A stretch of 64,000 nt of DNA from Parasphingorhabdus litoris DSM 22379. GTDB lineage: Bacteria; Pseudomonadota; Alphaproteobacteria; Sphingomonadales; Sphingomonadaceae. Positions within the stretch are counted from its first letter, which is position 1. Each line of letters starts with the position of its first letter. Below the pieces are notes generated by a model. That model was not told where the DNA came from, made no database searches, and saw only the letters and a program-made list of their open reading frames with translations. Made by a program: the position numbers and the translations under genes. Where the stretch lies: the NCBI RefSeq assembly GCF_020906275.1, contig NZ_CP086727.1, forward strand, positions 3,527,001 to 3,591,000, in the 5' to 3' direction. Shown here one piece after another: positions 50,984 to 60,745 of the stretch.

Positions 50984-53173
50984 ATGACTTACGAAACACT
51001 CACCGTCGATATTGACAGCGATGGCATTGCCCTTGTCACCATCGACCTTCCCGGCCAGTCGATGAACGTCTGGAATGAAGGCTTGATGGCCGACTTCCCG
51101 AAATTCGTCGACGAGCTGATTGCCAATGACGATATCAAAGGCGCTGTGATTACCTCAGGCAAGAAATCCGGTTTCCTCGCCGGTGCCGACCTCAACATGC
51201 TTGGCTCTTCCAAGGCCGAAACGATGAAAGAAGCGTTTGAACAAGCCTGGGGATTGAACGCCATCTTGCGCAAGATGGAAACGGGCGGCAACAACGCGAA
51301 AGACCTGCTCAAAGGCAAGGCGCATGCGAAACCGGTTGCCTGCGCCATTAACGGTCTGGCTCTGGGCGGCGGTCTGGAACTGGCTCTGGCCTGCCACTAT
51401 CGCGTCTGTGCCGATCATCCGAAATTGCAGCTCGGCCTTCCTGAAGTTCAAGTTGGCCTGCTACCCGGTGGCGGCGGAACCCAGCGTCTGCCGCGCCTTG
51501 CAGGATTGCAAGCTGCTGGCATGGCGATCATGATGGGTCAGCCGATGAACCCGCAGGCGGCGCTTGCGCAGAAGATTGTCGATGAAGTCGTCCCTGCCGA
51601 AGACGTTGTCGCCAAGGCCAAAGAGTGGGTCAAAGCCAATCCGAAAGCCTCTGCTCCTTGGGACAAGAAAGGCTGGAAATTCCCTGGTGGTGCCGGTTCC
51701 ATGGACCCACGCGCTGTGCCGCTTTACCTCGGTTCTTCGGCAATGGCGCTGAAACAGAGCAAGGGCAATTACGAAGCGGTTAAGGCGATCCTGTCCTGCC
51801 TTTATGAAGGTTCGATGCTGCCCATCGATACCGCGCTCAAAGTGGAAAGCAAATATTTCACCAAGCTGCTCTCCGGCCCACAAGCCAAGAACATGATCCG
51901 CACTTTGTTTGTGAACAAGCAGGCGGCGGACAAAGGCGCTATGCGTCCCGAAGGCGTTCCGCCTACCGATCTCAAGACAGTCGGCGTTCTCGGCGCTGGT
52001 CTGATGGGCTCAGGCATCACCCATGTGACGGCCAAGGGCGGCATGAATGTCATCGTCCTCGACCGCAATATGGAAGAAGCGCAAAAGGCGATCGACTATA
52101 GCCAGAAGATTGTCGACAAAGGCGTGAAGCGCGGCAAGATGACGCAGGAAAAAGCCGATGCCTTCATGGCCCGGATCACCCCGACCGATAATTATGACGA
52201 TCTCAAAGATGTCGACCTGATTATCGAAGCGGTGTTTGAACGTCCCGATGTCAAAGCCGACGTGATCAAGAAAACCGAAGCAGTCATTGGCAAGGATGTG
52301 GTCTTCGCCTCCAACACCTCCACGCTTCCAATCACGGGTCTCGCAAAAAACAGCGAACGGCCGGATCAGTTTATCGGCATGCACTTTTTCTCACCAGTTG
52401 AGAAAATGCCATTGCTGGAAATCATCCCCGGCGAAGAAACTGGTGACAAGGCCTTGGCGGTAGCGCTTGATTATAATGCGCGGATTCGCAAGACACCGAT
52501 TGTCGTGAAAGATGTCCGCGGTTTCTATACCAACCGCGTCTTCCCGCCATATGCCAATGAAGCAACAATGATGGTGGCCGAAGGTGTGAACCCGGCGCTG
52601 ATTGAAAATGCCGCCATTTCCATGGGAATGCCTATCGGTCCGCTGGCAATTGTCGATGAAACCACCTTGCAACTGGGTTACGACATCATGACGTCAACCA
52701 AGGAAGAAATGGGCGACGCCTATATTCCTAGCGGGACCGAGGACCTGATGGAGTTGATGGTCAAGAAGATCGACCGTCGCGGCCGTCGTTTCGGTGGCGG
52801 TTTCTATGAATATGCCGATGATGGTTCCAAGAAACTATGGCCCGGCCTGAAAGAGCATTTCCCGCTCGCCGAAAACCAGCCAACGGTTGAGGAAGTCAAA
52901 CAGCGGTTGATGTACATCCAGCTGATTGCCACGGCGCAATGTTTTGACGAAGGTGTGGTCTCCGATCCGCAATCCGCTGATCTTGGCGCGATATTCGGTT
53001 GGGGCTTTGCACCATGGACCGGCGGTCCGATGAGCCATATTGATACCATCGGCGTCGATAATTTTGTGCGCACCGCCGATATGCTCGCCCAAAAATATGG
53101 CGAGCGGTTCAAGCCGCCGATGAGTTTCCGTGAAAAAGCGGACGCGGGCGAGAGCTTTTACAAAGCGGCATAA
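50984..53173 (+). CDS. fadJ: Multifunctional enoyl-CoA hydratase / 3-hydroxyacyl-CoA dehydrogenase (FadB/FadJ type)
   Basis: 729 residues. N-terminal crotonase domain with GKKSGFLAGADLNMLG and KPVACAINGLALGGGLELALACHYRVCADHPKLQLGLPEVQVGLLPGGGGTQRLPRL; NAD domain with VGVLGAGLMGSGITHVTAKGGMNVIVLDRN; FIGMHFFSPVEKMPLLEIIPG and two 3HCDH C-terminal domains (GFYTNRVFPPYANEA, GRRFGGGFYEYADDGSK). It hydrates and dehydrogenates the product of the acyl-CoA dehydrogenase. Together with the thiolase it makes a full beta-oxidation cycle. Terminated by the hairpin at 53197. Confidence 0.95.
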   Translation: MTYETLTVDIDSDGIALVTIDLPGQSMNVWNEGLMADFPKFVDELIANDDIKGAVITSGKKSGFLAGADLNMLGSSKAETMKEAFEQAWGLNAILRKMETGGNNAKDLLKGKAHAKPVACAINGLALGGGLELALACHYRVCADHPKLQLGLPEVQVGLLPGGGGTQRLPRLAGLQAAGMAIMMGQPMNPQAALAQKIVDEVVPAEDVVAKAKEWVKANPKASAPWDKKGWKFPGGAGSMDPRAVPLYLGSSAMALKQSKGNYEAVKAILSCLYEGSMLPIDTALKVESKYFTKLLSGPQAKNMIRTLFVNKQAADKGAMRPEGVPPTDLKTVGVLGAGLMGSGITHVTAKGGMNVIVLDRNMEEAQKAIDYSQKIVDKGVKRGKMTQEKADAFMARITPTDNYDDLKDVDLIIEAVFERPDVKADVIKKTEAVIGKDVVFASNTSTLPITGLAKNSERPDQFIGMHFFSPVEKMPLLEIIPGEETGDKALAVALDYNARIRKTPIVVKDVRGFYTNRVFPPYANEATMMVAEGVNPALIENAAISMGMPIGPLAIVDETTLQLGYDIMTSTKEEMGDAYIPSGTEDLMELMVKKIDRRGRRFGGGFYEYADDGSKKLWPGLKEHFPLAENQPTVEEVKQRLMYIQLIATAQCFDEGVVSDPQSADLGAIFGWGFAPWTGGPMSHIDTIGVDNFVRTADMLAQKYGERFKPPMSFREKADAGESFYKAA

Positions 53174-53196
53174 GCCACGTTAACAGAAGAACGAAA

Positions 53197-53224
53197 AAGG
53201 GCTCCCTCACCGGAGCCCTTTTTT
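53197..53224 (+). terminator. Rho-independent terminator after fadJ
   Basis: A 9-bp stem AAGGGCTCC / GGAGCCCTT with a 6-base loop, followed by further T residues (TTTT). It lies 23 bases after the fadJ stop and separates the fad-type genes from the atu-like cluster. Confidence 0.93.
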
Positions 53225-53263
53225 ATGCTCCGCTAGGGGACAATAACGGGTTGATAAGTCGCG

Positions 53264-53280
53264 CAACTTGACCCAAGTTG
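53264..53280. promoter_or_regulatory. Inverted repeat directly upstream of the atuA-like gene
   Basis: CAACTTG-ACC-CAAGTTG has perfect 7-bp arms with a 3-base centre and ends 20 bases before the atuA start codon, next to the ribosome site AGGAGA. Position favours a repressor site (AtuR-type TetR regulators act on such loci). No regulator gene lies in the window. Confidence 0.55.
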
Positions 53281-53300
53281 GTTTCAGGAGAGACCAGTAT

Positions 53301-55133
53301 ATGACGGCTGACAAGATGATACGGATTGGCGGGGCCAGTGGCTTTTGGGGCGAGTCCGATATGGCTGTGCCGCAACTTCTGAAAGCGGCAGAGACTGGCA
53401 GCGGTCTGGATTATATTGTCTTCGATTATCTGGCGGAAATCACCATGTCGATCATGGCGCGGGCGCGGGCCAAAAATCCGGACCTGGGCTATGCGACGGA
53501 TTTCGTCTCCGCGGTGATCAAACCGCATATTGGTGCCATTGCGAAACAGGGTATCAAGCTGATTTCCAACGCAGGCGGGACCAATCCTGTCGCATGCGCG
53601 GCAGCGGTGCAGGCGGTGATTGCAGATGCCGGACTGGATCTTAAAGTCGCCGTGGTGACGGGCGATGACCTTACATCCCGGGCAGCAGAATTTTCCAGTC
53701 GCCGCGAAATGTTTTCGGGCGAAGCATTTCCGGACCCGGAAAATATCGCCAGCATCAACGCCTATCTCGGCGCTTTTCCGATTGCAGCCGCGCTCGATCA
53801 GGGCGCGGATATTGTGATCACCGGCCGCTGTGTTGATAGTTCGGTGACATTGGGGGCCTGCATCCATGAATTTGGTTGGAGCCGTGATGACCTGAACCAG
53901 CTGGCGGGGGCAAGCCTGGCCGGGCACATATTGGAATGTGGGCCACAAGCGACCGGCGGCAATTTCACCGATTGGGAAAGTATTGCGGACAGCATGGACA
54001 ATGCCGGTTATCCTATTGCGGAAATTTCCGGGGACGGCAGCTTCATCGCCACCAAGCCGGAAGGCACAGGCGGTATCGTCAATATCGGCACGGTCGGCGA
54101 GCAGATGCTCTATGAAATTGGCGATCCGCAAGCGTATATGTTGCCGGACGTGGTTTGCGATTTCAGCGCGGTGACTTTGGAGCAGCTGAGCGATAATCGC
54201 GTCGCCGTTTCCGATGCCATCGGTCATGCCGCGCCGGATAGCTACAAGACCTGTGCCACCTACTCCGATGGCTGGAAAATGGTCGCACCTTTTTTCTTCA
54301 TCGGCATGGATGCGAAAAGAAAAGCGGAAAGCTTTGCCAAAAATGCACTGAAGCGGACACGGACCAAATTGCGCGCTTCCAATGCCGGTGATTTTGATGA
54401 GGTGCTGATTGAGACACTGGGCGACGATAGTCATTTCGGAGCGTTTGGGCAGGCTGCGGAAACCCGTGAACTGGTTCTGAAAATCGGCGTCAAACATCGC
54501 GATCCCCAAGCAACCATGTTGCTGCTCAAGGAAGCAACTGGTATGGGCCTTGCGACGCCTCCCGGGCTGGCGCTGTTCGCTGGTGGGAGGCCTAAGCCCT
54601 CTCCGGTTGTACGGTTGTTTTCCTTGCTGGTACCTAAATCCGAAGTTTCTATTTCGGTGACGGTTGGCGATGGTAGCCAAGAATTTGCCGAAGCCAAGGG
54701 AGCAGCTTTTGATGCCGCATCTATCCAACGCCCTGATCCTCCTGCGCGTCCTGGCAACACAGAGCCGATGACAGAGGTGCCTCTGATCGCTCTTGCCTGG
54801 GGCCGGTCCGGAGACAAAGGTGACAAATCCAATATCGGCATCTTGCCGCGCGATCCCAAATTCGCGCCCTATATCTGGGCGGCGCTGAGCGAAGATATGG
54901 TGCGCGAACGCTTTGCCCATTTCCTGGCGAAACCCGAAGCATCGGACAGCGTGGAGCGTTTCTATATGCCCGGCACCGGCGCGATCAATTTTCTGCTCCA
55001 TGACATTCTCGGCGGCGGCGGGGTTGCATCCATGCGCAATGATCCGCAGGGTAAGAGCTATGCCCAGATCCTGCTCGCCGCTCCCGTTTCCATACCGCAA
55101 TCACTCCAATCTTCTTTGGCAAAGGCGCTTTGA
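53301..55133 (+). CDS. atuA: AtuA family protein (acyclic terpene utilisation, DUF1446)
   Basis: 610 residues from ATG 53301 (MTADKMIRIGGASGFWGESDMAVPQLLKAAETGSGLDYIVFDYLAEITMSIMARAR), preceded by AGGAGA; an upstream frame from 53268 covers the operator. The N-terminal ~460 residues are the DUF1446/AtuA core (ISNAGGTNPVACAAAVQAVI, ADIVITGRCVDSSVTLGACIHEFGW, GDGSFIATKPEGTGGIVNIGTV). The last ~100 residues (VPLIALAWGRSGDKGDKSNIGILPRDPKFAPYIWAAL ... DILGGGGVASMRNDPQGKSYAQILLA) are the extra C-terminal domain of AtuA. Required for citronellol/geraniol growth in Pseudomonas, but its reaction is unknown. Confidence 0.92.
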   Translation: MTADKMIRIGGASGFWGESDMAVPQLLKAAETGSGLDYIVFDYLAEITMSIMARARAKNPDLGYATDFVSAVIKPHIGAIAKQGIKLISNAGGTNPVACAAAVQAVIADAGLDLKVAVVTGDDLTSRAAEFSSRREMFSGEAFPDPENIASINAYLGAFPIAAALDQGADIVITGRCVDSSVTLGACIHEFGWSRDDLNQLAGASLAGHILECGPQATGGNFTDWESIADSMDNAGYPIAEISGDGSFIATKPEGTGGIVNIGTVGEQMLYEIGDPQAYMLPDVVCDFSAVTLEQLSDNRVAVSDAIGHAAPDSYKTCATYSDGWKMVAPFFFIGMDAKRKAESFAKNALKRTRTKLRASNAGDFDEVLIETLGDDSHFGAFGQAAETRELVLKIGVKHRDPQATMLLLKEATGMGLATPPGLALFAGGRPKPSPVVRLFSLLVPKSEVSISVTVGDGSQEFAEAKGAAFDAASIQRPDPPARPGNTEPMTEVPLIALAWGRSGDKGDKSNIGILPRDPKFAPYIWAALSEDMVRERFAHFLAKPEASDSVERFYMPGTGAINFLLHDILGGGGVASMRNDPQGKSYAQILLAAPVSIPQSLQSSLAKAL

Positions 55134-55135
55134 AC

Positions 55136-56758
55136 ATGCCCCAGTTTAAATCGAAAATATCCACCAGTTCCGAAAGCTTTGTCCAGAACCGCAAGGATAT
55201 GCTGGCGCTGATTGAACAATTGCGCAGCCTGGAAGAGCGCGCCGTGGCGGCATCCGAAAAACGCCGCCCGACTTTTGAAAAACGTGGCCAGCTAACCCCG
55301 CATGAACGGCTGATCCGGCTGCTCGATCCCGGCATGCCGTTTTTACAGCTTTATAATATGGCCAATTATCTGGTTGAGGATCCCAATCCCGACACCAGCA
55401 TTCCTGGTGGCAGCGTTATTCTGGGCATAGGTTTTGTCAAAGGTGTGCGTTGCATGATCTGGGTCGATGATAGCGGTATTCGCGCGGGCGCGGCGACAAC
55501 CGGCGGCTGGGATGCGTCAAAGGGCGCGCAAAAAATGGCGCAGGATTTGAAATTGCCCTTCATCCATCTCGTCGAGAGCGCGGGCGCGAACCTGATGGAA
55601 TATAAGGTTGAGCTATGGGCCTATGGTGGGATGCTGTTCCGCAATCTCGCCTGGCTGAGCGCGGCAGGTATCCCGACCATGGTCGTGCTGCACGGTCCTT
55701 CAACCGCTGGCGGCGCTTATATGCCGGGCATGTCGGATTATGTGATTGGCGTGCGCGACAATGGCATGGCGGCCTTGGGCGGTGCGGCCTTGGTCCACGC
55801 GGCGACAGGCGAAGTGGCGGACGATCGTGAACTGGGTGGCACGGAAATGCACGCGAGTACCACCGGCACCGTCGAATATCTGGCGGATGATGATGCGCAC
55901 GGTATCGAGATTGCCCGCGACACGATGGGACGGATTGACTGGAACAAGAATACCGCGCCGATCCGGCAAAATGACTATGCAGAACCCGTCTATGATATTG
56001 ACGAAATAGCGGGCATTGTGCCCACCGACTACACCATCCCCTATGATGTGCGCGAAGTCGCGGCGCGGATTGTCGATGGATCAGACTTTGAAGAATTTAA
56101 AAGCCGCTATGGGCCCGGCACCGTCTGTGTGCAGGCAAGCATCATGGGCCATGCGGTCGGTCTGATTGGGAATAATGGCCCGTTCGATCCCGAGGCCGCG
56201 GCCAAGGCTACCCACTTCTTCCAGCTTTGTGACCAGTCGGAACTGCCGATCATCTTCCTGAACAACACAACCGGCTATATTGTCGGCACGGAGTCCGAAC
56301 ATAAGGGCATGATCAAGCTGGGCAGCAAGATGATCCAGGCCGTGTCCAATGTGCGCGTGCCGAAACTCTCGCTCTATATTGGCGCAAGCTTTGGTGCAGG
56401 CAATTACGGGATGAGCGGTGTGGCCTTTGAACCGGATTTTCTCTTCTCATGGCCCAATGCCAAAACCGGTGTGATGGCTGGGGCCTCCGCTGCGAATACC
56501 ATGAGCCATGTCGCGAAGGTCCAGGCGCAGCGCAAAGGTATCGAGCCCGACGAAGAAGCCATTGCCAAACAGAACCAGCGCATCCGGGATATTTTTGAAG
56601 CGCAGGAAAGTGCTTTCTTCACTTCCGGGCGCGTACTCGACCATGGCGTGATCGACCCGCGGGATACGCGCAAGGTGCTTGGCTTTGCGCTGGAGACGAT
56701 TTTTGAATCACAAAACCGCACGCTTCACCCCAATGCTTTCGGAGTGGCACGGATATGA
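55136..56758 (+). CDS. atuC: Acyl-CoA carboxylase beta (carboxyltransferase) subunit, AtuC-like
   Basis: 540 residues from ATG 55136 (TTG two codons upstream is less likely). Typical of the MCC/GCC beta subunit: LTPHERLIRLLDPGMPFLQLYNMANYLVED, GIGFVKGVRCMIWVDDSGIRAGAATTGG, HGPSTAGGAYMPGMSDYVIGV, LFSWPNAKTGVMAGASAANTMSHVAKVQAQ. Length is close to P. aeruginosa AtuC. It moves CO2 from biotin to the acyl-CoA: geranyl-CoA or 3-methylcrotonyl-CoA. Coupled to atuA by two bases and to the hydratase gene by overlap. Substrate is inferred from the neighbours. Confidence 0.9.
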   Translation: MPQFKSKISTSSESFVQNRKDMLALIEQLRSLEERAVAASEKRRPTFEKRGQLTPHERLIRLLDPGMPFLQLYNMANYLVEDPNPDTSIPGGSVILGIGFVKGVRCMIWVDDSGIRAGAATTGGWDASKGAQKMAQDLKLPFIHLVESAGANLMEYKVELWAYGGMLFRNLAWLSAAGIPTMVVLHGPSTAGGAYMPGMSDYVIGVRDNGMAALGGAALVHAATGEVADDRELGGTEMHASTTGTVEYLADDDAHGIEIARDTMGRIDWNKNTAPIRQNDYAEPVYDIDEIAGIVPTDYTIPYDVREVAARIVDGSDFEEFKSRYGPGTVCVQASIMGHAVGLIGNNGPFDPEAAAKATHFFQLCDQSELPIIFLNNTTGYIVGTESEHKGMIKLGSKMIQAVSNVRVPKLSLYIGASFGAGNYGMSGVAFEPDFLFSWPNAKTGVMAGASAANTMSHVAKVQAQRKGIEPDEEAIAKQNQRIRDIFEAQESAFFTSGRVLDHGVIDPRDTRKVLGFALETIFESQNRTLHPNAFGVARI

Positions 56759-57567
56759 CCCAGCTCCCTGAAACCGAGACACTAAAACTGGAACTCAAAC
56801 AAGGCTGGCTCACCATCTGGTTCAACCAGCCGGACAATCGCAATGCCCTGAGCGACGCCTTGGTGGCAGAATTAGCCTCTGTTTTAAAAGGCGTTCGTGA
56901 TGATCGTGCGGTCCGCGGCATCACCCTGCGCGGACGCGGCGGGGTGTTTTGTGCAGGGGCCGACCTGAAGAATTTCAAAGAGAATTTTCAGGCAAGTGGC
57001 AACCGCGAAGCGACCATCACGATGTCGATGGGAGCGGCGGAAATATTCGACCTGGTCAACACCGCGCCGCAAGTGGTCATCGTGCTGATCGAGGGCGCGG
57101 CGATGGCGGGCGGCTTTGGCCTGTCCTGCTGCGCCGACGTGGTCATCTGCGAATCCGGCGCCCGTTTTGCGATGACCGAAACAGCCATTGGCGTGACCCC
57201 GGCACAGATATCGCCCTTTGTTATTCAAAAGCTTGGTTATGCAACCGGCCGCCGATTGATGCTGACCGCCGCGCGCTTTGACGGCACGCAGGCGCATGAA
57301 CTGGGTTTTGCCGATTTCATTGCGGACGATGTGCCGGGATTGGAAGCCATCGAGATGCAGCTCAGAAAACAAGTACTCGGTGCTGCACCAGGCGCTGTGG
57401 CGGCCACCAAAGAATTGCTGGGCCAGATTGCCGGAAAACCGCGTGACGAGGTCATCCGCCTCGCCGCCGAGAATTTTGCCGACCGAATGGTCAGCGACGA
57501 AGCCAAAGAGGGCGTCGCCTCCTTCTTTGAAAAGCGCAAACCCAATTGGGTCGTGAAGCCGGAATAA
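56755..57567 (+). CDS. atuE: Enoyl-CoA hydratase, isohexenylglutaconyl-CoA hydratase-like
   Basis: 270 residues, start overlapping the atuC stop by four bases. Crotonase fold with oxyanion-hole segments RGRGGVFCAGADLKNF and LIEGAAMAGGFGLSCCADVVICESGARFAMTETAIGVTPAQISPFVIQKLGYATGRRLML. The late PAQISPF(V) and the Cys-Cys stretch resemble hydratases of the leucine/terpene pathways (AtuE, LiuC). It would add water to the carboxylated enoyl-CoA. Between the two carboxylase subunit genes, as in the atu operon. Confidence 0.88.
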   Translation: MTQLPETETLKLELKQGWLTIWFNQPDNRNALSDALVAELASVLKGVRDDRAVRGITLRGRGGVFCAGADLKNFKENFQASGNREATITMSMGAAEIFDLVNTAPQVVIVLIEGAAMAGGFGLSCCADVVICESGARFAMTETAIGVTPAQISPFVIQKLGYATGRRLMLTAARFDGTQAHELGFADFIADDVPGLEAIEMQLRKQVLGAAPGAVAATKELLGQIAGKPRDEVIRLAAENFADRMVSDEAKEGVASFFEKRKPNWVVKPE

Positions 57568-57577
57568 GGAACCAGAG

Positions 57578-59590
57578 ATGACACAAATATCCACCCTCCT
57601 TGTTGCCAATCGCGGCGAAATTGCCTGCCGCGTCATGCGCACGGCCAAGGCGCAGGGCATCCGAACTGTAGCGGTCTATTCCGACGCCGACGCCGATGCG
57701 CCGCATGTTCGGCAAGCCGATGACGCAGTGCATATCGGTCCTGCACCGGTCAATGAATCCTACCTGCTGATTGACACGATCATACAGGCGGCGAAGGATA
57801 GCGGCGCGGACGCCATCCATCCCGGCTATGGTTTTCTGTCGGAAAATGCCGCTTTTTCGCAAGCCTGTGCCGACGCAAATATCATCTTTGTCGGACCGCC
57901 GGAGAAAGCCATTGATGTGATGGGTGACAAGGCACGATCCAAGCGTGCGATGATCGAGGCCGGTGTGCCTTGCGTCCCTGGCTATCAGGATGATGACCAG
58001 TCCGATGCCACATTGGTTGCCGAAGCCGCGAAAATTGGTGTGCCGCTGATGGTCAAGGCGGCCGCGGGCGGTGGTGGTCGCGGCATGCGCCTGGTCCATG
58101 ATCAGGATGAGGTTCCCAATGCGATCAAACTCGCGCGATCGGAAGCGGAAAACGCTTTCGGAAACGGTGAACTGATCCTTGAAAAAGCGATTATCAAACC
58201 GCGCCATGTCGAGATTCAGGTTTTTGCCGACAGCCATGGCAACACTATCCATCTGGGCGAACGCGATTGCTCGGTTCAGCGGCGGCATCAAAAAGTTATT
58301 GAAGAAGCGCCCTGCCCGGTGATGACCGAAGAGCTTCGCGCCGAAATGGGTGCAGCAGCGGTGGAGGCCGCCCGCGCGGTCGACTATCGCGGCGCGGGTA
58401 CGGTGGAATTTCTGCTCGATCAATCCGGCAGCTTCTACTTTCTCGAAATGAACACGCGGCTGCAGGTTGAACATCCAGTCACCGAAGAAATAACCGGCCT
58501 CGATCTCGTCGCGCTGCAGCTCAAGGTTGCGCAAGGCGAACCACTGGGGGTCGCGCAGGATGATGTCACCCTTACCGGCCATGCGATGGAAGTGCGGCTC
58601 TATGCCGAAGATCCTGCTGATGATTTCCTGCCCAGCACCGGTTATATCGACCTATGGCATCCTTCGGAAATGGCCCGCATCGATAGCGGCATCGCCACCG
58701 GCGGCGAAGTTTCTCCTTTCTATGACAGCATGGTCGCCAAGATCATCACCCACGGCGCAACCCGTGAAGATGCGCGGCGGCAAATGGTCAAAGCCTTGTC
58801 CCAGACTGCCCTGTTCGGTCCGAAAACCAATCGCGACTTCCTGATCGATGCACTCGGCAAACAGGATTTTATCGATGGTCAAGCGACGACCGCTTTCATC
58901 GCCGAAAATTATGGCGAAGAAGGCGTTGATCTCGGCGCCCATGACTTTGATGCTTTTGCCATTGCGGCGGTGCTGCAACATAAATTGCGCCAACAGGCGG
59001 CGCATGGATTGGCCCTCAACGTCAATCCGGAAATGCTTGATTGGTCGACCAATGCCAACCTGCAAACCGTGACTCAATATGCGAGCCTTGGCGAAGCAAC
59101 TGACAGTGATGGCGCCATTCATGTGCATGTGAAACAGCCTGGCCATTATCATGTCGAAGGTGCTGGACAAGAGGTGCAGATTGCGCTGCTGGCCATCACC
59201 GGTGACACAGCGAAATTGCGGGTCAACGGTCGCACGGTCGATGCCATTTATCATTCGGGCGGTCGCAATCTGCATCTCGCGCTGCCGCAGCGATCGCTGT
59301 CGGTGACCGACATGACCGGCCTCAGCGCGATGGAAGATATGGCTGGCGGCGGCACGGTGGTTGCACCGATGCACGGACTATTACTTGAGATACTCGTCGA
59401 GCAAGGCGCGGCTGTGGCAAAAGGCGACAAGCTGGCGGTTTTGGAAGCGATGAAGATGCAACATGAGATTTTGGCGGAGATTGACGGCACCGTCGAAACC
59501 GTTGCGGCTGCCGCCGGAAACCAGATTGCGGCTGATGACCTGATCATGGAAATTACCGCTGATGAGGCGGGCGAAGAGGAAGACGCGTAA
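57578..59590 (+). CDS. atuF: Biotin-dependent acyl-CoA carboxylase alpha subunit, AtuF-like
   Basis: 670 residues. Biotin carboxylase domain: LLVANRGEIACRVMRTAKAQGIRTVAVYSDADADAPHVRQADDAVHIG, MVKAAAGGGGRGMRLV (ATP-grasp), SGSFYFLEMNTRLQVEHPVTEEITGLDLVALQL. Biotin carrier domain at the end: VLEAMKMQHEI with the biotinylated Lys near 626. With AtuC it makes the full geranyl-CoA/3-methylcrotonyl-CoA type carboxylase. Last base of its stop overlaps the next start. Confidence 0.93.
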   Translation: MTQISTLLVANRGEIACRVMRTAKAQGIRTVAVYSDADADAPHVRQADDAVHIGPAPVNESYLLIDTIIQAAKDSGADAIHPGYGFLSENAAFSQACADANIIFVGPPEKAIDVMGDKARSKRAMIEAGVPCVPGYQDDDQSDATLVAEAAKIGVPLMVKAAAGGGGRGMRLVHDQDEVPNAIKLARSEAENAFGNGELILEKAIIKPRHVEIQVFADSHGNTIHLGERDCSVQRRHQKVIEEAPCPVMTEELRAEMGAAAVEAARAVDYRGAGTVEFLLDQSGSFYFLEMNTRLQVEHPVTEEITGLDLVALQLKVAQGEPLGVAQDDVTLTGHAMEVRLYAEDPADDFLPSTGYIDLWHPSEMARIDSGIATGGEVSPFYDSMVAKIITHGATREDARRQMVKALSQTALFGPKTNRDFLIDALGKQDFIDGQATTAFIAENYGEEGVDLGAHDFDAFAIAAVLQHKLRQQAAHGLALNVNPEMLDWSTNANLQTVTQYASLGEATDSDGAIHVHVKQPGHYHVEGAGQEVQIALLAITGDTAKLRVNGRTVDAIYHSGGRNLHLALPQRSLSVTDMTGLSAMEDMAGGGTVVAPMHGLLLEILVEQGAAVAKGDKLAVLEAMKMQHEILAEIDGTVETVAAAAGNQIAADDLIMEITADEAGEEEDA

Positions 59591-60732
59591 TGAAAAACCC
59601 GATTTGCGACATGTTGGGAATTGAGTTCCCGCTCGTCGCGTTCAGCCATTGCCGCGATGTTGTCGCAGCCGTTTCGAAAGCAGGCGGCATGGGGGTTTTT
59701 GGCGGCGTCAACTGCACGCCCGAAACGCTTGAAGAGGAACTGAGCTGGATTGACGATCATGTCGATGGCAAGCCTTATGGCCTCGACATCATCGTGCCCA
59801 ACAAGGTTGAGGGCAAAGGCGAGCAGATCGATGTCGACACCACGCTGGCCATGATTCCCGATAAACATAAGCAATTTTCCAAAGACATAATGGCGCGTCA
59901 TGGCGTCGATCCCGGTGATCTCGAAGAGCTTCGCCGGGAACATGCTGTCGGTGCAGACAATCTGCGCGGCGGCAATGCGGGTGCCTTGCTGGAAGTGGCC
60001 TTTCGGCATCCGATCAAGCTGATCGCCAATGCGCTTGGTATTCCGCCGCAGGTCATGACCGATATGGGCCGGGAACATGGCGTACCGGTCGCCGCGCTTA
60101 TCGGCACCAAGGAACATGCGATGAGTCAGGTCGCCGCTGGCGTCGATATCCTGATCGCGGTGGGCGGCGAAGCGGGCGGTCATACCGGCGATGTTGCAAC
60201 CATGGTGCTGATCCCAGAAGTCTGCAATGCCTTGCGCGATATTGGTGATGATACACCGGTGCTGGCTGCGGGCGGTATCGCCACCGGATCGCAGATGGCC
60301 GCCGCTATGGCCATGGGCGCAAGCGGTGTGTGGTGCGGCTCGGTCTGGCTGACCACGGCAGAGGCAGAGACCAACCCGGTCGTGAAAGAAAAAATGCTCA
60401 GCGCCACATCGCGCGATACGGTACGGGCACGCTCCCGCACCGGTAAGCCGTCGCGGCAATTGCGGTCGCCCTGGACCGATGCCTGGGAAGCGGAAGACGC
60501 ACCCAATCCGTTGCCTATGCCTTTGCAATCATTAGTGGCAGAACCACCGCTCCGCTCCATCGACAAATTGAGTCAGGGCGACAATCAGGGCGCAAAAGAT
60601 CTGGCAACCTATTGGGTTGGCCAAGGCGTCGGCCTGATGAACCAGCCAATGTCCACCGCGCAGGTTGTCCAAGGATTCAAGGAAGATTTTATCGCTGCCT
60701 ATGAAAGGCTTGCCGCCAATCTGGAAGAATGA
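59590..60732 (+). CDS. Nitronate monooxygenase-like FMN enzyme in the atu-like cluster
   Basis: 380 residues, start overlapping the atuF stop by one base (TAATG). NMO/2-nitropropane dioxygenase family: MKNPICDMLGIEFPLVAFSHCRDVVAAVSKAGGMGVFGG, VDILIAVGGEAGGHTGDVATMVLIPEV (FMN phosphate), VLAAGGIATGSQMAAAMAMGASGVWCGSVWLTTAEAE. Related flavoenzymes include IpdC-type proteins of steroid ring catabolism, so a dehydrogenase role on an acyl-CoA is as likely as nitronate oxidation. Not part of the classical atu operon. Confidence 0.88.
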   Translation: MKNPICDMLGIEFPLVAFSHCRDVVAAVSKAGGMGVFGGVNCTPETLEEELSWIDDHVDGKPYGLDIIVPNKVEGKGEQIDVDTTLAMIPDKHKQFSKDIMARHGVDPGDLEELRREHAVGADNLRGGNAGALLEVAFRHPIKLIANALGIPPQVMTDMGREHGVPVAALIGTKEHAMSQVAAGVDILIAVGGEAGGHTGDVATMVLIPEVCNALRDIGDDTPVLAAGGIATGSQMAAAMAMGASGVWCGSVWLTTAEAETNPVVKEKMLSATSRDTVRARSRTGKPSRQLRSPWTDAWEAEDAPNPLPMPLQSLVAEPPLRSIDKLSQGDNQGAKDLATYWVGQGVGLMNQPMSTAQVVQGFKEDFIAAYERLAANLEE

Positions 60733-60745
60733 ACCGGGAGACAAT

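Noticed and set aside
53223..55100. 625-codon open frame on the minus strand opposite atuA
   Set aside because: Antisense shadow of the AtuA gene with Cys/His/Arg-rich noise sequence and no family motif; it also runs into the fadJ terminator.
59590..60732. NMO-like gene as a nitronate detoxification enzyme
   Set aside because: Family membership alone allows it, but its one-base overlap with the carboxylase gene inside an acyl-CoA operon makes a pathway role more likely; left open rather than asserted.
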